Origin: Sclerodactyla briareus
Lineage: Eukaryota; Echinodermata; Holothuroidea; Dendrochirotida; Sclerodactylidae
Assembly (NCBI GenBank): GCA_026419785.1
Contig: JAODTK010004888.1
Location: 558,001-622,000 of the forward strand
Reading direction: 5' to 3'
DNA length: 64,000 bases
Shown: one piece after another, positions 1-13,600 of the stretch
Numbering within the stretch: position 1 is the stretch's first letter
Layout of the letters: each line of letters begins with the position of its first letter
Program-made: the position numbers and the translations under genes
Notes under the pieces: model-generated
What the model was told of the DNA's origin: nothing
The model's input: only the letters and a program-made list of their open reading frames with translations
The model's database searches: none

Positions 1-840
1 AGGAGTTTTGATCCATCCATGGGGTCCAGTTATTGTGGTCACAATCTAAAATTGGCCCGAAAAATATCAGAACAACTATTTTCATTCATGATTCTAATTT
101 CTCTTTCTTCCAGAATAACCCCTGCTCTACACTAAAAGCAATAGAGTTCCTGTACACCCCCCATGAGGGGAGGCATACCCCAAATTTCAGCTTGATTGGA
201 CCGGGAGCGTTTTCCAGACTTTCACTTCTGGTGACCTCAGATGACCTCTTGACTCTGAACCCCCAACCGAGGGTCCATGTACTTATAATGGGGAACCCAC
301 AATACTAAGTATGAGCTTGATCCATGCAGGTTGGGGTTGAAGTTATTGTGTCCACAAGCTGAAATTAGCAAAATAATGGTTTTTCACAATTTTCACAGAA
401 AATGACCCCCGCTTCACACCACAACAACAGGGTTCTTGTACTTTTCCCCATGTGGAACAGTAAATGCAATTTCATCTTGATCGGACTAATCATTCTGTAC
501 TCATCGGGTCCACCGGCGCTCATACTTTGACCTCTGGGGACCTCAGATGACCTTTGACCTGACCCCAAAACATAGGGATCATGTGCTCACCATGGGGAAC
601 CCACATACCATGTTTGAGTTGTGATCTCTTTGGTTGGGGTTGGGTTATTGTGTCCCCAAGCTAAAATTTGCATCAGTTTTTCAAAATTTCTTAGTTTTTC
701 CTCCCGAAGTAACCCCTGCTCGTCACCGAAACACCAGGGTTCTGTACCCCCCAAGAAGGCAGTATGGCCAGATTTAGCCCGATCGGACCAAGCGTTCTGG
801 ACTTATCGTGTCCCACAAGTTTTTCAGACTTAAACGCCAA
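1..840 (-). repeat. Tandem-core repeat, AGGTCA family (reversed copy)
   Basis: Units of about 300 bp repeat the string from GGGATCATG through GGGGAACCCACA to GTTATTGTGTCC and AAGCTAAAATTTG, the reverse complement of the unit at 60.5-62.6 kb. Each contains a TGACCTTTGACCT-type block. Copies are diverged and the left end is cut by the window. Confidence 0.7.
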
Positions 841-2450
841 AAGAACACAGATTAAGAAGCCATCAGTAAATACAGTTAAACCAAACAGAGGCATTACTTG
901 AGCAGATAGTACAGTTACAGTTGGGGGGATAAAGGAGTTGAAGGCTTACATAGCTAATTAGGGGGGTCATAGATATCCTGTGGGCACTGTTCTGAGGTTC
1001 AGCCACCAGTGTCATCTAGGCTCCCTCAATCTATAGTTGTTGGGGGGGGCGGCCCCTAGCGATTCCCCCACTCACAGCTGTGCAGGGGAGGCATTACTTA
1101 CTTGTTGCCTCTCTGGGAATTCTTTTTCTCCAGGAAAATTGATAGCCTCCCTGGCTTTCACCTGCTGTTCTTGGCTATGTCAAGGGTAGAAATAACTGGA
1201 AGAACGAGAGCCGTGATGATATAATCCAAGCCATATGGGAATCATCAGCCAGTTAATTACGATGACATCGGCAGATGATTGAGTGTTCAGCCTGAGTTAC
1301 AACAGGTGTAGAAGGCACAGGACACGAAGTAGTAAAACCAAAGTAGCCTTGCAAACTTTATTTTACAGTATTTACAGAAAAAAGTTGTTCCTTGAAATCG
1401 TTATTCATAGGTAATATTTCAATTCTTGAAGAATCTTGTTGATCACTGCTCTCAGGTGGGAACCAAATGTACATACAGTAATTAAAGCAATCATTTCCTG
1501 GGATTCCATTAGTCAGACAGGGTTTACCCAGCACACTATCTTTTTTTTTTGACAGGGAGACATAACTTGTACAAGGTATTCAAAATTACCAGGTTCGAGT
1601 GTACTTTTTGAGGGAGAAATGTTCGCGCATGTAGTACGTTAGGTTGAAACTACTCCCTCTAAAAATAAAGAACATGAGCGCAACAAATTTTTATCACACA
1701 CACAAGATTTGTATTGCAAACAAATTAATAGCCACGACAAGTAACTGCTCTAGGGGATATTCTAAAACGAAGCCTCCTTATAAAAAAAAAATTTGAGGAG
1801 AAGGCTCTACCCCTCCTGTGTATAACCACAAAAAAAATCTGCCGCATTCACTCAGCTGTCGCACTATGTGAAGTGGTTGCTGATGAGTCAGCTGTCGGTA
1901 TCAAGTAGGGGGGCAGACGCTCATCATCTGATTCAGGATGATGCCCTCTAGTTTAGGACCACCGACTACATCACGATCATAGGAAGAGAAGAGGTACAGG
2001 CATGTTTGTATATGATATGATAACATATAGATATATATTACCATGCCTACTAATTTACAACACCCCAAAAACTCATCAGGCTGAAAAAGAGACTCAAGGT
2101 TGGAATCATTGTGGGTTTGAATTTTATTACGATTGATCAGCTTTTCTATTGTGCAGGTGGGGGAAAGGCACTTAATATCAATAGCTGCTCAACAGATTCA
2201 GGGAAGGAGATGATAATGATACAATGTCAAAGGTCAGGGGTTACAGTGGCATGTCTAACTATGCAAAAACCGGGCAGTGAACGATCTTTCAGAACTCACT
2301 GGGGGAAGTCCCACCAGTACAAAACTTCACAGAATTACTTCACACTTATCAACAGTGAAGAGTGAAAAGCAAAGAATAAATGGTTTACATTTTTCAAAGG
2401 GTGGTTGACAGTTTAAAAATCGGGTTGTCAGGAAAGCGCTATAAGAAGAC
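841..2450. other. No gene recognised
   Basis: AT-rich sequence with a T run near 1540 and an A run near 1785. I find no exon with family similarity on either strand, although the missing C-terminal SMG5 exons would be expected in this direction. Confidence 0.5.
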
Positions 2451-2459
2451 TGGTCTTGT

Positions 2460-3020
2460 ACCCCCTGGATGCCAAGCAGTGAGCATGCACACTTCAAAGC
2501 CTGCGCAAATGCTTATGATCCAGCTGGTTCACTCACTCAGGGGAGCATGTGCCTGAAAGGCACCAAGCTGCATCCATGATCCTCCCACTGCCGTCAATCA
2601 CCCGGCCTCCCCTGGGCAAGCTACTAGGCCTGACCATCCCTTAACTCCCTGAGGTATCTAGGAAAATGCATCAACCGTGAGCTACGTGGCCTTCGAGGTG
2701 GGTGGCCTCAACCTCTCAATCCTGTATCAACAGGATGGAGGTTGTGATCGCCTCCACCGCTCCTGCCTCCTCAAGAACCCATACACTGTACACACAGTCC
2801 TGCCAGCAGCAGCCAAGATTGCAGTGGAGTGAGGTAGGCCCAAAGAAACCCACCCTCCTCACCCTCAGGTCAACAGTGAACATCACACCCCAACTAGAAC
2901 ATAGCAGGAGTGGAAGCTTACCCAGGTATCATTACAGAATGTGGAGTAGCACACTGAGCAAAACCTGTACTGAAAGATGCCGCAACCTGATTCAGTGCTT
3001 TGTCACCCAAACCCTGTGAC
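2460..3020. other. GC-richer unidentified segment
   Basis: A compositional island of higher GC with a 105-codon open frame from 2702 on the plus strand. No motif or family was recognised. It could be a fragment of a mobile element. A poly-C tract follows at 3092-3119. Confidence 0.3.
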
Positions 3021-3091
3021 CACAGCACTGTATAATACAGGATCTGATATTGCAAGGATGTAACATGTTTTGCATAGGGTGAATTCAGCCA

Positions 3092-3119
3092 ACCCCCCCC
3101 CCTCCCCCCCCCCCCCTCC
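3092..3119. repeat. Poly-C tract
   Basis: A C run interrupted by two T. It is one of at least ten C or G runs of ten or more in this window. Confidence 0.8.
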
Positions 3120-3552
3120 CGAGTGGTGTTATCACCCTAATTATCCATTTAATCACTAACCATGCAGTCTAAGCTGAGCCATACTCTTCATCAGCTTCTG
3201 CTTCTTCTCTTCATCAAGAGCCTGGTGATAAATATTCATATTAATATTATTATTTCATTTATATTTTTTTTTTTTTTCATCATCATGTTATTATTTAGAT
3301 GAGGATATTATGTGGTGATTTTGTTTTCTCTGGTGCGGCAGTAAACATTGTCTAGTCGTTGCTAATTATGATGAACACCAACCACACTATGGCTGTATTG
3401 TACTTTATTCTTGGCTCTTCGTCAACAGGTTGAGAAACAGGAACTGTGTCTGATTTGATTTTGATCTCTGATTACAGCAATTGAAATCTCCACGGGTTCA
3501 AGAAGCCCATTGAGCTCCTCTGGACCCTGGCCGACAAACTAATGATCGTCGG

Positions 3553-3870
3553 ATGAGCCCCGGCGATGACCTCGCCTTCTCTTCATCGACTAGTGCTCAG
3601 ATGTTAACGAGGCAGGGGTGTAACCAATCCCGACCCGCTCCTGGGACCCCGCCATTGTTAAACGTCCCCATCCGAAAGACTATCAGTGAACTCCAGAACC
3701 CGACCACTCTCTCGGAACCTGGGGAGCGGAAGATTCATATTCAAAATGTGACTGCTCAAAGCCGACCGACGAGACTTATTGCAAACATCCCGAAACAAAC
3801 CCAAGTAACCACAGAAAATCCACTGCACCACAGCGGAACCATGAAGTGAAGACCAATACCTCGCCCATCG
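3553..3870 (+). repeat. HYR-like module, copy 1
   Basis: Related at DNA level to 18060-18420 and 21540-21915 (both minus). It shares the run GATGACCTCGCCTTCTCTTC, GACTAGTGCT, GTGTAACCAAT, GGAACCTGGGGAGCGGAAG and GCCGACCGACGAGAC. The frame LSEPGERKIHIQNVTAQSRP is open here. The pattern (C-P, SEP, NVT, S-R-P) resembles a HYR domain but is not conclusive. Confidence 0.4.
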
Positions 3871-4498
3871 CATCTGCTTGTACAGCCACCCAGGGAAAAT
3901 CGTCTGGTGCCTGCTGGAATTTGAATCCGGCATATTTTGGTTGTAAAGTGTCACTGATACCATTCCACCATTCTTCCGCACATATGAACACCATGGAATA
4001 TTGCAAAAGTAACTATACAGACAGGCCGTGTACTGTTTCGGCTAGGGTAACACAGTGGACGGGTTAACTAACAATTTTTTTCAAATGCTGTGGATCCGTA
4101 TTTTTACCCCTGCATCTCAACTTTGAAGTTCCAAACTCATCTCGTTCTTGTGTTATGGGCTAGTTTAAGGTTCAATGCCGTCACAAGGGGGGGGGGGGAG
4201 AAATATATTTCATTTCTTTATAAGTAGTAAGTGCAAAGTCCATGAATGCTTGCATCTATTCATGAATTTTTATTGAAATCATGGTCACCATTCTTGTGGA
4301 AAAAAGTTTTTTAAAAAGTAAATTCTGCATTGACTTTGAATTCGTCTGCCACATTTTCACTGTCTCATCGGAATTACTTTGCGGGTTGGATATTCTTGAT
4401 ATACTGATCAGAGGGAATTGTAACCTTCAAAGTTCCCATGTAAGGTTATACTTCCAATCACTTTCTTCTGGTTGGGGCATCATTTTGATATACTCTAC

Positions 4499-4673
4499 CT
4501 TTTTGGCTTTCTCCTCGGCTTCCTGTTTCTCCAGCAGGTTTCCCAATAAACCTGAGACATCACATGGTCCCACCAGCGAGAGCTTTGTGTCCTGGTCCCA
4601 GTCGAAGGCAACTTCATCTAACTGAGCAAGAATTTTACCGAACTTCTTTAGGGCAGATTAGGCGGATCAGGCC
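4499..4673 (-). CDS. SMG5: SMG5 exon, LIRLIC...[11 protein letters not shown] block
   Basis: Acceptor TTTCCAG; the reverse strand gives GLIRLIC and then, one base out of frame, [40 protein letters not shown] and EAEEKAKK before a GTAGAG donor. It matches VVRICCIRSFGHFIARL and the following Gln/Glu-rich helix. It is the most C-terminal SMG5 exon found here. The next exons, for the coiled segment and PIN domain, are not visible below this point. Confidence 0.82.
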
Positions 4674-7600
4674 CTGGAAAGAGGATAACAATATACAACG
4701 GCTATTCAGCACATGACCAAAACAAATATTCATAGCAACATAAACACTCAATTATAACCATATACCCCCAAACTTGTCCAAATCAGGCTAAGCGTCCAAG
4801 ATCAGTGTTGGCGTCTAGGATTCATATTTTTTTGGGGGGGGGAATTCCCCCCTTCAAGAAAAATGTTGGGGGGATCTGACAAAATCTGGGGGGGGGGGGA
4901 TTTTCTTCTAGAATTTTGTTGATTGGCTGTCATCTACCCATAATGCAGGCCAGCCGCATTTGGCGATTGAATTTCGCACAGGGTATCGGCCAACACAAGC
5001 CCGGTTTGGATGAACAACTGTATGCACGTTTGTGTTTTCTTTCCTCAAAATTTTATTAGACTACAGCAGAATGCATTGTATGTTCGATTAAAAAAATGGG
5101 TCATTTGGGCCTATGACCTTCAATCCTAACCTACCCGCCCCCTTTAAGAAAATCAGACACTCTAATGCAAACCCCACCCCGTCCACTCTATGCACCCTCT
5201 GTGACGCGATCATTTGCAACTGACCCCAAGCAGATTTAAGCCTATGGTCATCGCTGGATCATACTTTTCCCTCAGCTCCAAATTATTTAAATGTGCCCCC
5301 GGCATTGTATTATCATCACTCACCTCGAGCAATGAGCCAATCTCCCAAACCAGCCAAACCTGTCCCCCCCCCTGAATCTGTTATCTCTCCCCAAGCAAGT
5401 CTAGCATGAATCTCATCACATGTAAAATTAGTTTGAATACTTTTAGATTTAGCTGGAACCTGGTGCAAATCGTAACAATCAATCCACCCCAGCAAACCCA
5501 CACATGTGGCGAGCCTTGGCTAGCCCCTGCAGTGTACCAACACCATATAGTATAACCTTAGCACATATGATTGTATTGGGAGTCTGAGTTGCGTAATGAC
5601 AAACAATTGGGTAATACCCATGGAAATCTTACACTTCGCTTGAAGTAGAGCTACCTAACCAAGGAATATTTGAAGTATTCTATTTTGACCTCGATTAATA
5701 TGTCTCAATATCGAACTTTGCAGAAGTACATTAGCCTAATCTCATCAGCAGTAATAATTAGTATGGCCTATCTATGTGCAATGTGATGTGCACTGTCCCA
5801 TACTTTGCCCTAGAAATCGTACACAATCAAGACCTAGAAGCAGCTATGATTTTTTTACTTGCAGCAAATTGGGTTATAGGTGCTTGGGTACCGAGTATGC
5901 GCATAGCTTTGTATTGCGTCCGAAGAAACAAAGTCGTCATCATTTATCAAATGCTCTTCTAACGTTAGGCATATGACTTCTGGGGTCTTGCTCTTGGTAG
6001 TTTTCACAATATATGAATAAAGGGATATATTTTTTTTATGTACTGTGGGCTTATGTGTGTATTGTTTGTTTGGTGTTGTGCCATCTCCATCGCAACAAAG
6101 AGTGCGGGAATTCCCCGCATATGACTAATTTCTCTGCAGGAATCATGAGAGGAGTGCGCAAATCCCGCACCCTGCCATAGATTTGATGATTTGTGTGGTA
6201 TGAATGTAACAAGAGTGCCAATGGCATATAGTAGCCCCCCTCCCCCTTCATGCACTCCATTCTTACACTAAGTGTCTTATGAGCCCAAACAGACATAAAC
6301 ACAGATTTTGGGAGGAGCATAGAGCCATTCCCACATGTCCACATCCTGCAGGTCCCCTCACCCAGACCATCTTCACCTCATCATTATCACGAGGTCCACC
6401 ATGCCTCTAGTCTGAAAACGAGTTTCATGTGCAGCTAGCACATGGATCTTACAAGAGGCCAAGTTTCAATAAGCAGACCCCTCCGCACCTGGCGAGGTAG
6501 TCAGGGCGTCCTGTACTAACATCCGGCACCATCCTGCAAGCCTCCCACTTCTCCTCTCCTGACAATTTCTTACCTCCTCATCCTCACAAGGTCCATCATG
6601 CGCTCAGGTTTGAAATCTAGCTTATTACGAACATCACTAAGAACAGGGACTTTGCCTTGTCATCATGCACCCATGGACTGTCTGCACCCCTGTATCAGAC
6701 ATCCTTCAAGCTGGACTCACCCCACTGCGGCCTGGCGCCCGCGCCCAGAAATCATCTTACCCTCCTCTCCTCACTAGGTCCACAATTGCTCAGGTTTGAA
6801 TCTCGCTTATTAATTACAACACCAAGAACAGGGGCTTTGCCATGTCATCATGCACCCAGTTGAACTGCTGCACAGCACCCATGTATCCAGACAATCCTTA
6901 CTCTTCAACGCTCACTGAGGTCCACCATGCACTCCAGTCTGAAATCCAGTTTCTTATGGCAGGCGCTAGGACGGGATCTTACGAGATCCCATGTCTTCGG
7001 TGAGGTTGAACTGGCTGCACCCACGTGGTGGTCAGAGAGTCCTGTACTAACATCAGGCCCACATATCCTGCACCCATGTATCATACATTCCTGAGAGCTC
7101 CACACACCCCACCAGTGCCCCACACCCCCCACCCGGGACCCACCCCAGACAATCTCTTACCTCATCATTCTCACTGAGGTCTACCATGCACTCCAGTCTG
7201 AAATCCAGTTTCTTATGAGCAGGAGCTAGGACAGGGATCTTACGAGAGGCCATGTCTTCGGTGAGTGGAATGGCTGCACCCACGTGGTAGTCAGGGAGCC
7301 CTGTACTAACGTCTTCAGGTAATTAGACTCCAGCATTTCTGAATAGGGGTAGAGGAATTCACAGTCAAAAAGTCATTTTGGAGAAAGAAAGAAATATCAT
7401 TTACATGAAAATATGTATGTTGAAAAGCGAATACAGCAACAATTTTAGGTGACAAGAGCTTTTATTTTTATGATTTACGAATCTAATCCTTTTTATCGGT
7501 TCAGAAGAAAACTCCATTTTCATTAATCAACTTTGCATGCGTCTATAACATTCCAAATATGGATAGATTAGCAGTGCCTAGTGCAACAATGTTACCTATG

Positions 7601-10600
7601 CAAGCTGCTTCAAGATCGTGCGGAAGAAATTCAAGAGGCCTGCATATCTTGACCAGAGTGTCTGTGAATTCTGTAAGAAAAATGACAAACAAGCATTATA
7701 TACCAAATACTTGATAGGATGCCGAACTAAAGAGAATCAGGAAACTCACACAGAATTTTATGATAATTCGTCATTACACTGACAGGATCATGTAGCTATG
7801 AAGCAAGTACTAATAATTCACACATAGAAGAATATAGTTTCTGTTACATATGTCATCATCATCATGTTTTTTTGTCTGTTTTAATCAATGGGTGCGTTTA
7901 AGTCGAGTGATAGTTTGCTGTTAGTTTTCATATATGGGCATAGCCATACCATATTTGGTATGTCAATGCCCATATTTGGGAACTAACAGAGGATTAACAG
8001 ACGACAAAAATGCACCCAATTTCAGTGGGTAAGACAATTAATGGCAACTTCGACAGGCCTCAACTTGCCCTTCCACTGGGTACAATTCCTCGAAGCAGCA
8101 TGATCCAAATTCCCGTCCTGGAGATCTTGTCGTGGACTAGGTTTTTTCGGTCTACCCAGGGGTGCTGTTTCAGCAATCTCCAAGTCATTACAACATACCC
8201 TAACCCAGCCTACATGTGTCTAAAATGGCAGACTGCACTCCTGGTACGACAAAGTACGGTATCGAGAGGATGCTTACATCTGCAGTTGACTTGATGGTGT
8301 CTATCTCAACACTCAACCAGTCTGTCAGAACCTTGACAGTAGAGATGAGTCCATCATCAGAGAACAACTCCAGTAGCTGGCTCAGAGTAAGACCTTCTGA
8401 AAAGGAGAAAAGAACAGTAATGATGTGTCTGTTCAGAAGGGTAGAGATAGATTGCAATCAGAGACCCACACTGGCTCTTTGGTGACATCCCGATTCAGTA
8501 GCAGGGCAGTGACATGTCCCAAATTTGGCAACCCGAATTGAAAAAAAGAATACTATTCCATGTGGCTTGCCGCAAGCCTAAACCCCATATCCATACGTTA
8601 CATGTGGGAACTGAAGCCCAATTTTATGATAAGGGACAGGAGGCGATGAGAGGTGATGACAAATTGCAGACATTTAGTCATTTTCCTATTCCAGGTGTCA
8701 GGTAGAATCTTGGACAGTGCTGTTTTGTCCAGGTGTTGGGCGAGGAAATGTGGGGAAGTCATTCCTTTACCTCAACAGTGTCATTATTGACCCTGCTTCT
8801 TGCGAGCCCAAGGTCAGAAGACGGCCTCATACTGGCATTTGGAGTCATGAAGGATAGTGGTGTGTGGCTGTTGCGAAAATCCAAGCACCGAACCATGCTT
8901 GGAGAGGCAAGAATGATGAGGGTTAGCTGCCTGATTCACGATCCCCAACTGCGCTTCTTGGGGCATATGGCGCGCTACCTGGCAGACAATCCCACTCATC
9001 GCGTCCTGTGAACAGGATCTGGTGGGGGAAGCCCCAATAGCTCATGGTTGGCGCAGCTTTGGGGGTACCTCCGGTAGTTGGGGGGGGGGGGGGGAGTTCC
9101 AGGCCCAGGCTTGGTCAATTCGAAGCAGTGGGTGGATGCTGGCTAAGTCCTTCCCTGGCATGTGCACCCAGGCTCCCTCAAGCAAAACATTTTCAAACTG
9201 ATCGCCAATTTCTTACTGAATGATACAGGGTGACTGACTCTTGGAAACAACTTGGATTTACACATTACACAATAGCATGCATGTAACAAAGCCATCGTCA
9301 GATATTTCAATCTTCTTCAAAGCTAATTGCATCAACTGGCATGATTTTCACTGCCATTCTAGATTTGTATTGCTGGCCTTTTAAACACCGCAATGTTAGA
9401 TCCAGATGGCGCTATAATTTTAAAACAACTCATGAACAGATCTATGTCACATAGCATATATACAAGATGCTCTATGCGGAGCCTCTGAGCGGTAACTCGG
9501 AGCAGTGCCAGTGGATATCTTATACATACGCAAATGTCTTGAAACGAAGAATAATGCCTGAAATAGGCAAGCCATGGAGGTTTTTTGCTGGCTCAGGTGT
9601 AATATGTTGCCTTGGTTGACAGCATGTGACGATTCCGACGGCGGCATATTGTACGCACTGAAGCTTCGTAAGCTCAGAAAGAGGTAGATAAGAAAGGTGT
9701 TCTCAACACATAGTTGTGTTGAGCACAGCTTGATCAGAGTTAAAAATGAACTTGCATACTATCGCATCACCCTATGCTAAGACATGTTACATTATATTCG
9801 AAGTAGTCAAGGTACTGTTTCACATTCAGCAGGAATGCAAAATTGTTACCACAATGCCTTTTCAATATAGGGAAATGTAATTATTTATGGAATGGACCAA
9901 TTCACCATTCTTCAACAAGGCAAGCTACCTTTGACCATCCCCAACCGTGCCGTGCCTACCTTTCATTTTTTGGCCGGCTTTTCCAGTGCTTCCCTCACTC
10001 GAGCCACTACCACCTCAACATCACTTCCAGAGCCGGACTTGAGGTCAAAGTTCGGTGCAAGCTTGACGCTCCTCCTGCCAAGTGGAAGAGATGCCCCCTC
10101 GGCCATCAACTGAGATGTTATGTCCCGCATGTCCAAGCTTTCGTCTACTGGTACCAGGTACCAACATTTCAAACATTTTTGGATGAGAGGGCGCCCTCTC
10201 CCCTCGCCTGGATCCCTTCTCGTCCCCGTCTGCCGCTTCCAGGAAGTAATCGCTGTCAGAGTCCACTGCGAAGGGATCATCTCCCTCGTCCGAGGAGGTG
10301 AAATCTGATTGGCTGCTGGTCATTATGTCATCACCCTCGCTGAGGTCAGAATCATCACTGTGCTCCTTCTCCTGACCTTTGGACTACAGAAAAAGTACAG
10401 CAGAGTAAGATCCTGTTTAATTTTGGTCATTCCAATGTGCATCAGAACTGATTTTGTATTGACACACTCTCTTGAATAATAATAGTAAATTTTTTTTCTA
10501 ATAGACTGTTCTTTGGTCCCACACCTTTGTTATTTTTATGTAAGAAGAAAAATTGTCTCGCAAAACCTGGTGAATAATGGACGGATCCGTTTGCAAGAAG

Positions 10601-13600
10601 GCCTCTTTGGCCAAAATGACCCTATATGACCTTTGACTTCAACCTCCTGAACACCCTGTGTGTAACTGTTGGTCACTGATACTACTGACCAAGTTTCATG
10701 AACATCTGATTTGAACTGTAGGAGAAGCATTTTGTAGTTTTTTGCAAAATGGCAGAAATTGACCCCTAGATACCTTTGACTTCAACCTCCTGAACACCCT
10801 GTATGTACCAATTGTCATCGATGATAATGTGTCAAACCCCTATCATGATCCTCCATTCAATATGTGGGAGAACAGAAGTTTTTTGACTGTTTGACCCCCC
10901 AAAATGACCTCCTTGGCCAAAATGACCCCTAGAACCTTTGACCGTCAATTCCCGAACACCCCATATGAACTATTGGTCAGTGATAATACTGACCAAGTTT
11001 CATGAACATCTGATTTGAACTGTAGGAGGAGAGCCTTTGCATTTTTTTTTTCAACTGGTGGAAATTGACCACTTTAAAACCTCAACTCTTCCTGAACACC
11101 CCAGATGCCCCTTTACTTAGTGATCAATGTGACCAGGTTTCATCATGATCGACCACACACTGCAGGAGTAGCAATTTGAATCCATTGTTGACAGGTAGAC
11201 AGATAGATAGATAGATGGATGGATGGATGGATGGATGGATGGATGGATGGATGGATGGATAATGGAGAGTAGATCGATCACAATAGCTCCCTCAGCCATA
11301 TGGCTGTGGTGAGCTAAAAACAGTTTTTGTGAGTCAGGGTTGTAAACTGGTTGTGGGGCTTGCTTTTCCATCATATTCGCTACAGCCCTGCACGTAGCAA
11401 TATGCTCCAATTGCACTCATAAATATAAACCACTTTGGACTTAACCCATTGAATGCTGGCTATTTTCCGCAGTGGGTGCTTCCCTGCACAGCAATTTCTA
11501 GATATGAGCCACTTCTGAAGTTGTTGAGTTCGGTAACAATTTTGGCAAGTAAGATGCAGTCCATCAGAAGAAGTATGCATAATTTGTTCAGACTCAAATG
11601 CTCTTTTTTATGGCAATAAAGAGTATCATCATCACTCACTTCTTATTCTCACCTCAATCCTTGAACGAAGGATTATTGGATTGTCACTATTACATGAACT
11701 TTTCACACAGAATTCTCAAATGAAATCCCCTGTCATGTTATATACTGTTTAGAAAGATTTTAATGTGTTGCAGAGGAATATGCGACTTTGATGCACCGCC
11801 TATAGCGCTGAAAGGGTTGAACATGGGTTATCATTAGAAAATATGTTAAACTTGAATATGCAAAAGTTATGAATGGAGGTGCTTTGTATTTGCACATTTA
11901 AAAGACATGAACTAGAGCACCAATGGTGCTGAAGCTCAAACTGCAAAATAACTCTGTTCCATGAAAAACGTTGGTTGATTCTTGGAAATCTAATCCTACA
12001 ATCCCTGTGCCTGATTCAATGTTGGATTTTCAGTGTCATTTCATCCACTGAAACAGAGGGGGGGGGGGGGGGGGAGGGGGGGAGAAGGGGGGCCTTGTTG
12101 TTCATCCTCCAACCAAATCTACTCTCCCAGCTGCAATACTAGCGAGCAGTCTCATTTCAACCAATTCAGTGGGGATTGTAGTTACCACTGGGTGATAATG
12201 ATGTAATGACCAAGCTCATAATAATCCAACTTGAAACAATAGGAGATGCACTATCAATTTTCACATGCCCCTTCATTGGTATTTGACACCAGTACATTGA
12301 GAACAATAAGATCTACTAGTCAATGAAAAAAAATTGCCAATTTCCAATTCAATCTGAAGCAATTTTTCCAACATAATGGCTGATCAGGCTCCTCAAATGT
12401 GTGGTAACAAGGATCAAATATCATGACATTTGGTCATTGTTAAGCCTGACTTGTGAACCACGTTGATTCCGTAGGCTTCGCAATTCGTCATATGATAGTT
12501 TGATAGGTCCCTTCAATGACCAACCAAGGAACCCACTGGGAAGCTCCCAATGACCCAGTATAACGATCAATATCAGATACATATTGTAATTTTCTCACAT
12601 GAACTATAGATCGGATCTGAGGCAAATACTTGGAATAACCTCATCCATTTCTATGTGAACCAACCTATTTCCATCTCCCTGTCATCAAAGAGCAAAATTG
12701 TAGCATTCACAGTGTCTATCCAGAGATTGGAATTTCCAAATTGAGATGCCAAGGTTTTTAACCTCTTTTCACCTGTTGTGCTGTCACCTGACTATCAGAC
12801 TAGAGTAGTTAAAACAGGCGATCGCCAAAAAGTTGGTTGTATTGCATGGTTACGCGACGGTGGTTTCTATTATTCATAAACAAACACCAACTAGTTCATG
12901 CAGACCATCGTCGAGTCAAACAAACATCACATATTTTCACATATAACACATAAAAATTCCTAAATAACTGACCAGTAAGTTTGACTCTTAATACAAAAGT
13001 CCCTTATTGCTTTTTTCTTCTTCATGCTCCCCCCCCCCCCCAACCCACTCTTTCTCCTACATCCCCAATTTCGTCCAGCAGCTATAACAGCAGTAAAATT
13101 GTCACAGGAGCTATGGTTACTCGTTCCTCAGTGCTTTATTCTTACAGAAGCTATTATATGATGGAATTCAATGAATTCATGAACATCAAACACATGTCAG
13201 ATCCAGAAAATGTTAACGGACCATACCTACTGATTTTGGCGAAATTCTTACCAAGTTGGAAATTGGAATAAATTATGCAAATTAGGCACATACAATGAGC
13301 TCATAACAGCAGTAAAATTGTCACAGGAGCTATGGTTACTCGTTCCTCAGTGCTTTATTCTTACAGAAGCTATTATATGATGGAATTCAAATTCCGGAAC
13401 ATCAAACACATGTCAGATCCAGAAAATGTTAACGGACCATACCTACTGATTTTGGCGAAATTCTTACCAAGTTGGAAATTGGAATAAATTAGCAAATTAG
13501 GGCCGACCACACATGACTTCTACTGACCCCAACTGTACCTTTGAAATTATCAGGATCAAAGGTGGATCACATCACCAAGTTTTGTGAAAATCCAACAAAC

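Noticed and set aside
2702-3019. A 105-codon frame as a gene
   Set aside because: No domain, signal or splice pattern recognised. Reported only as an unidentified GC-richer segment.
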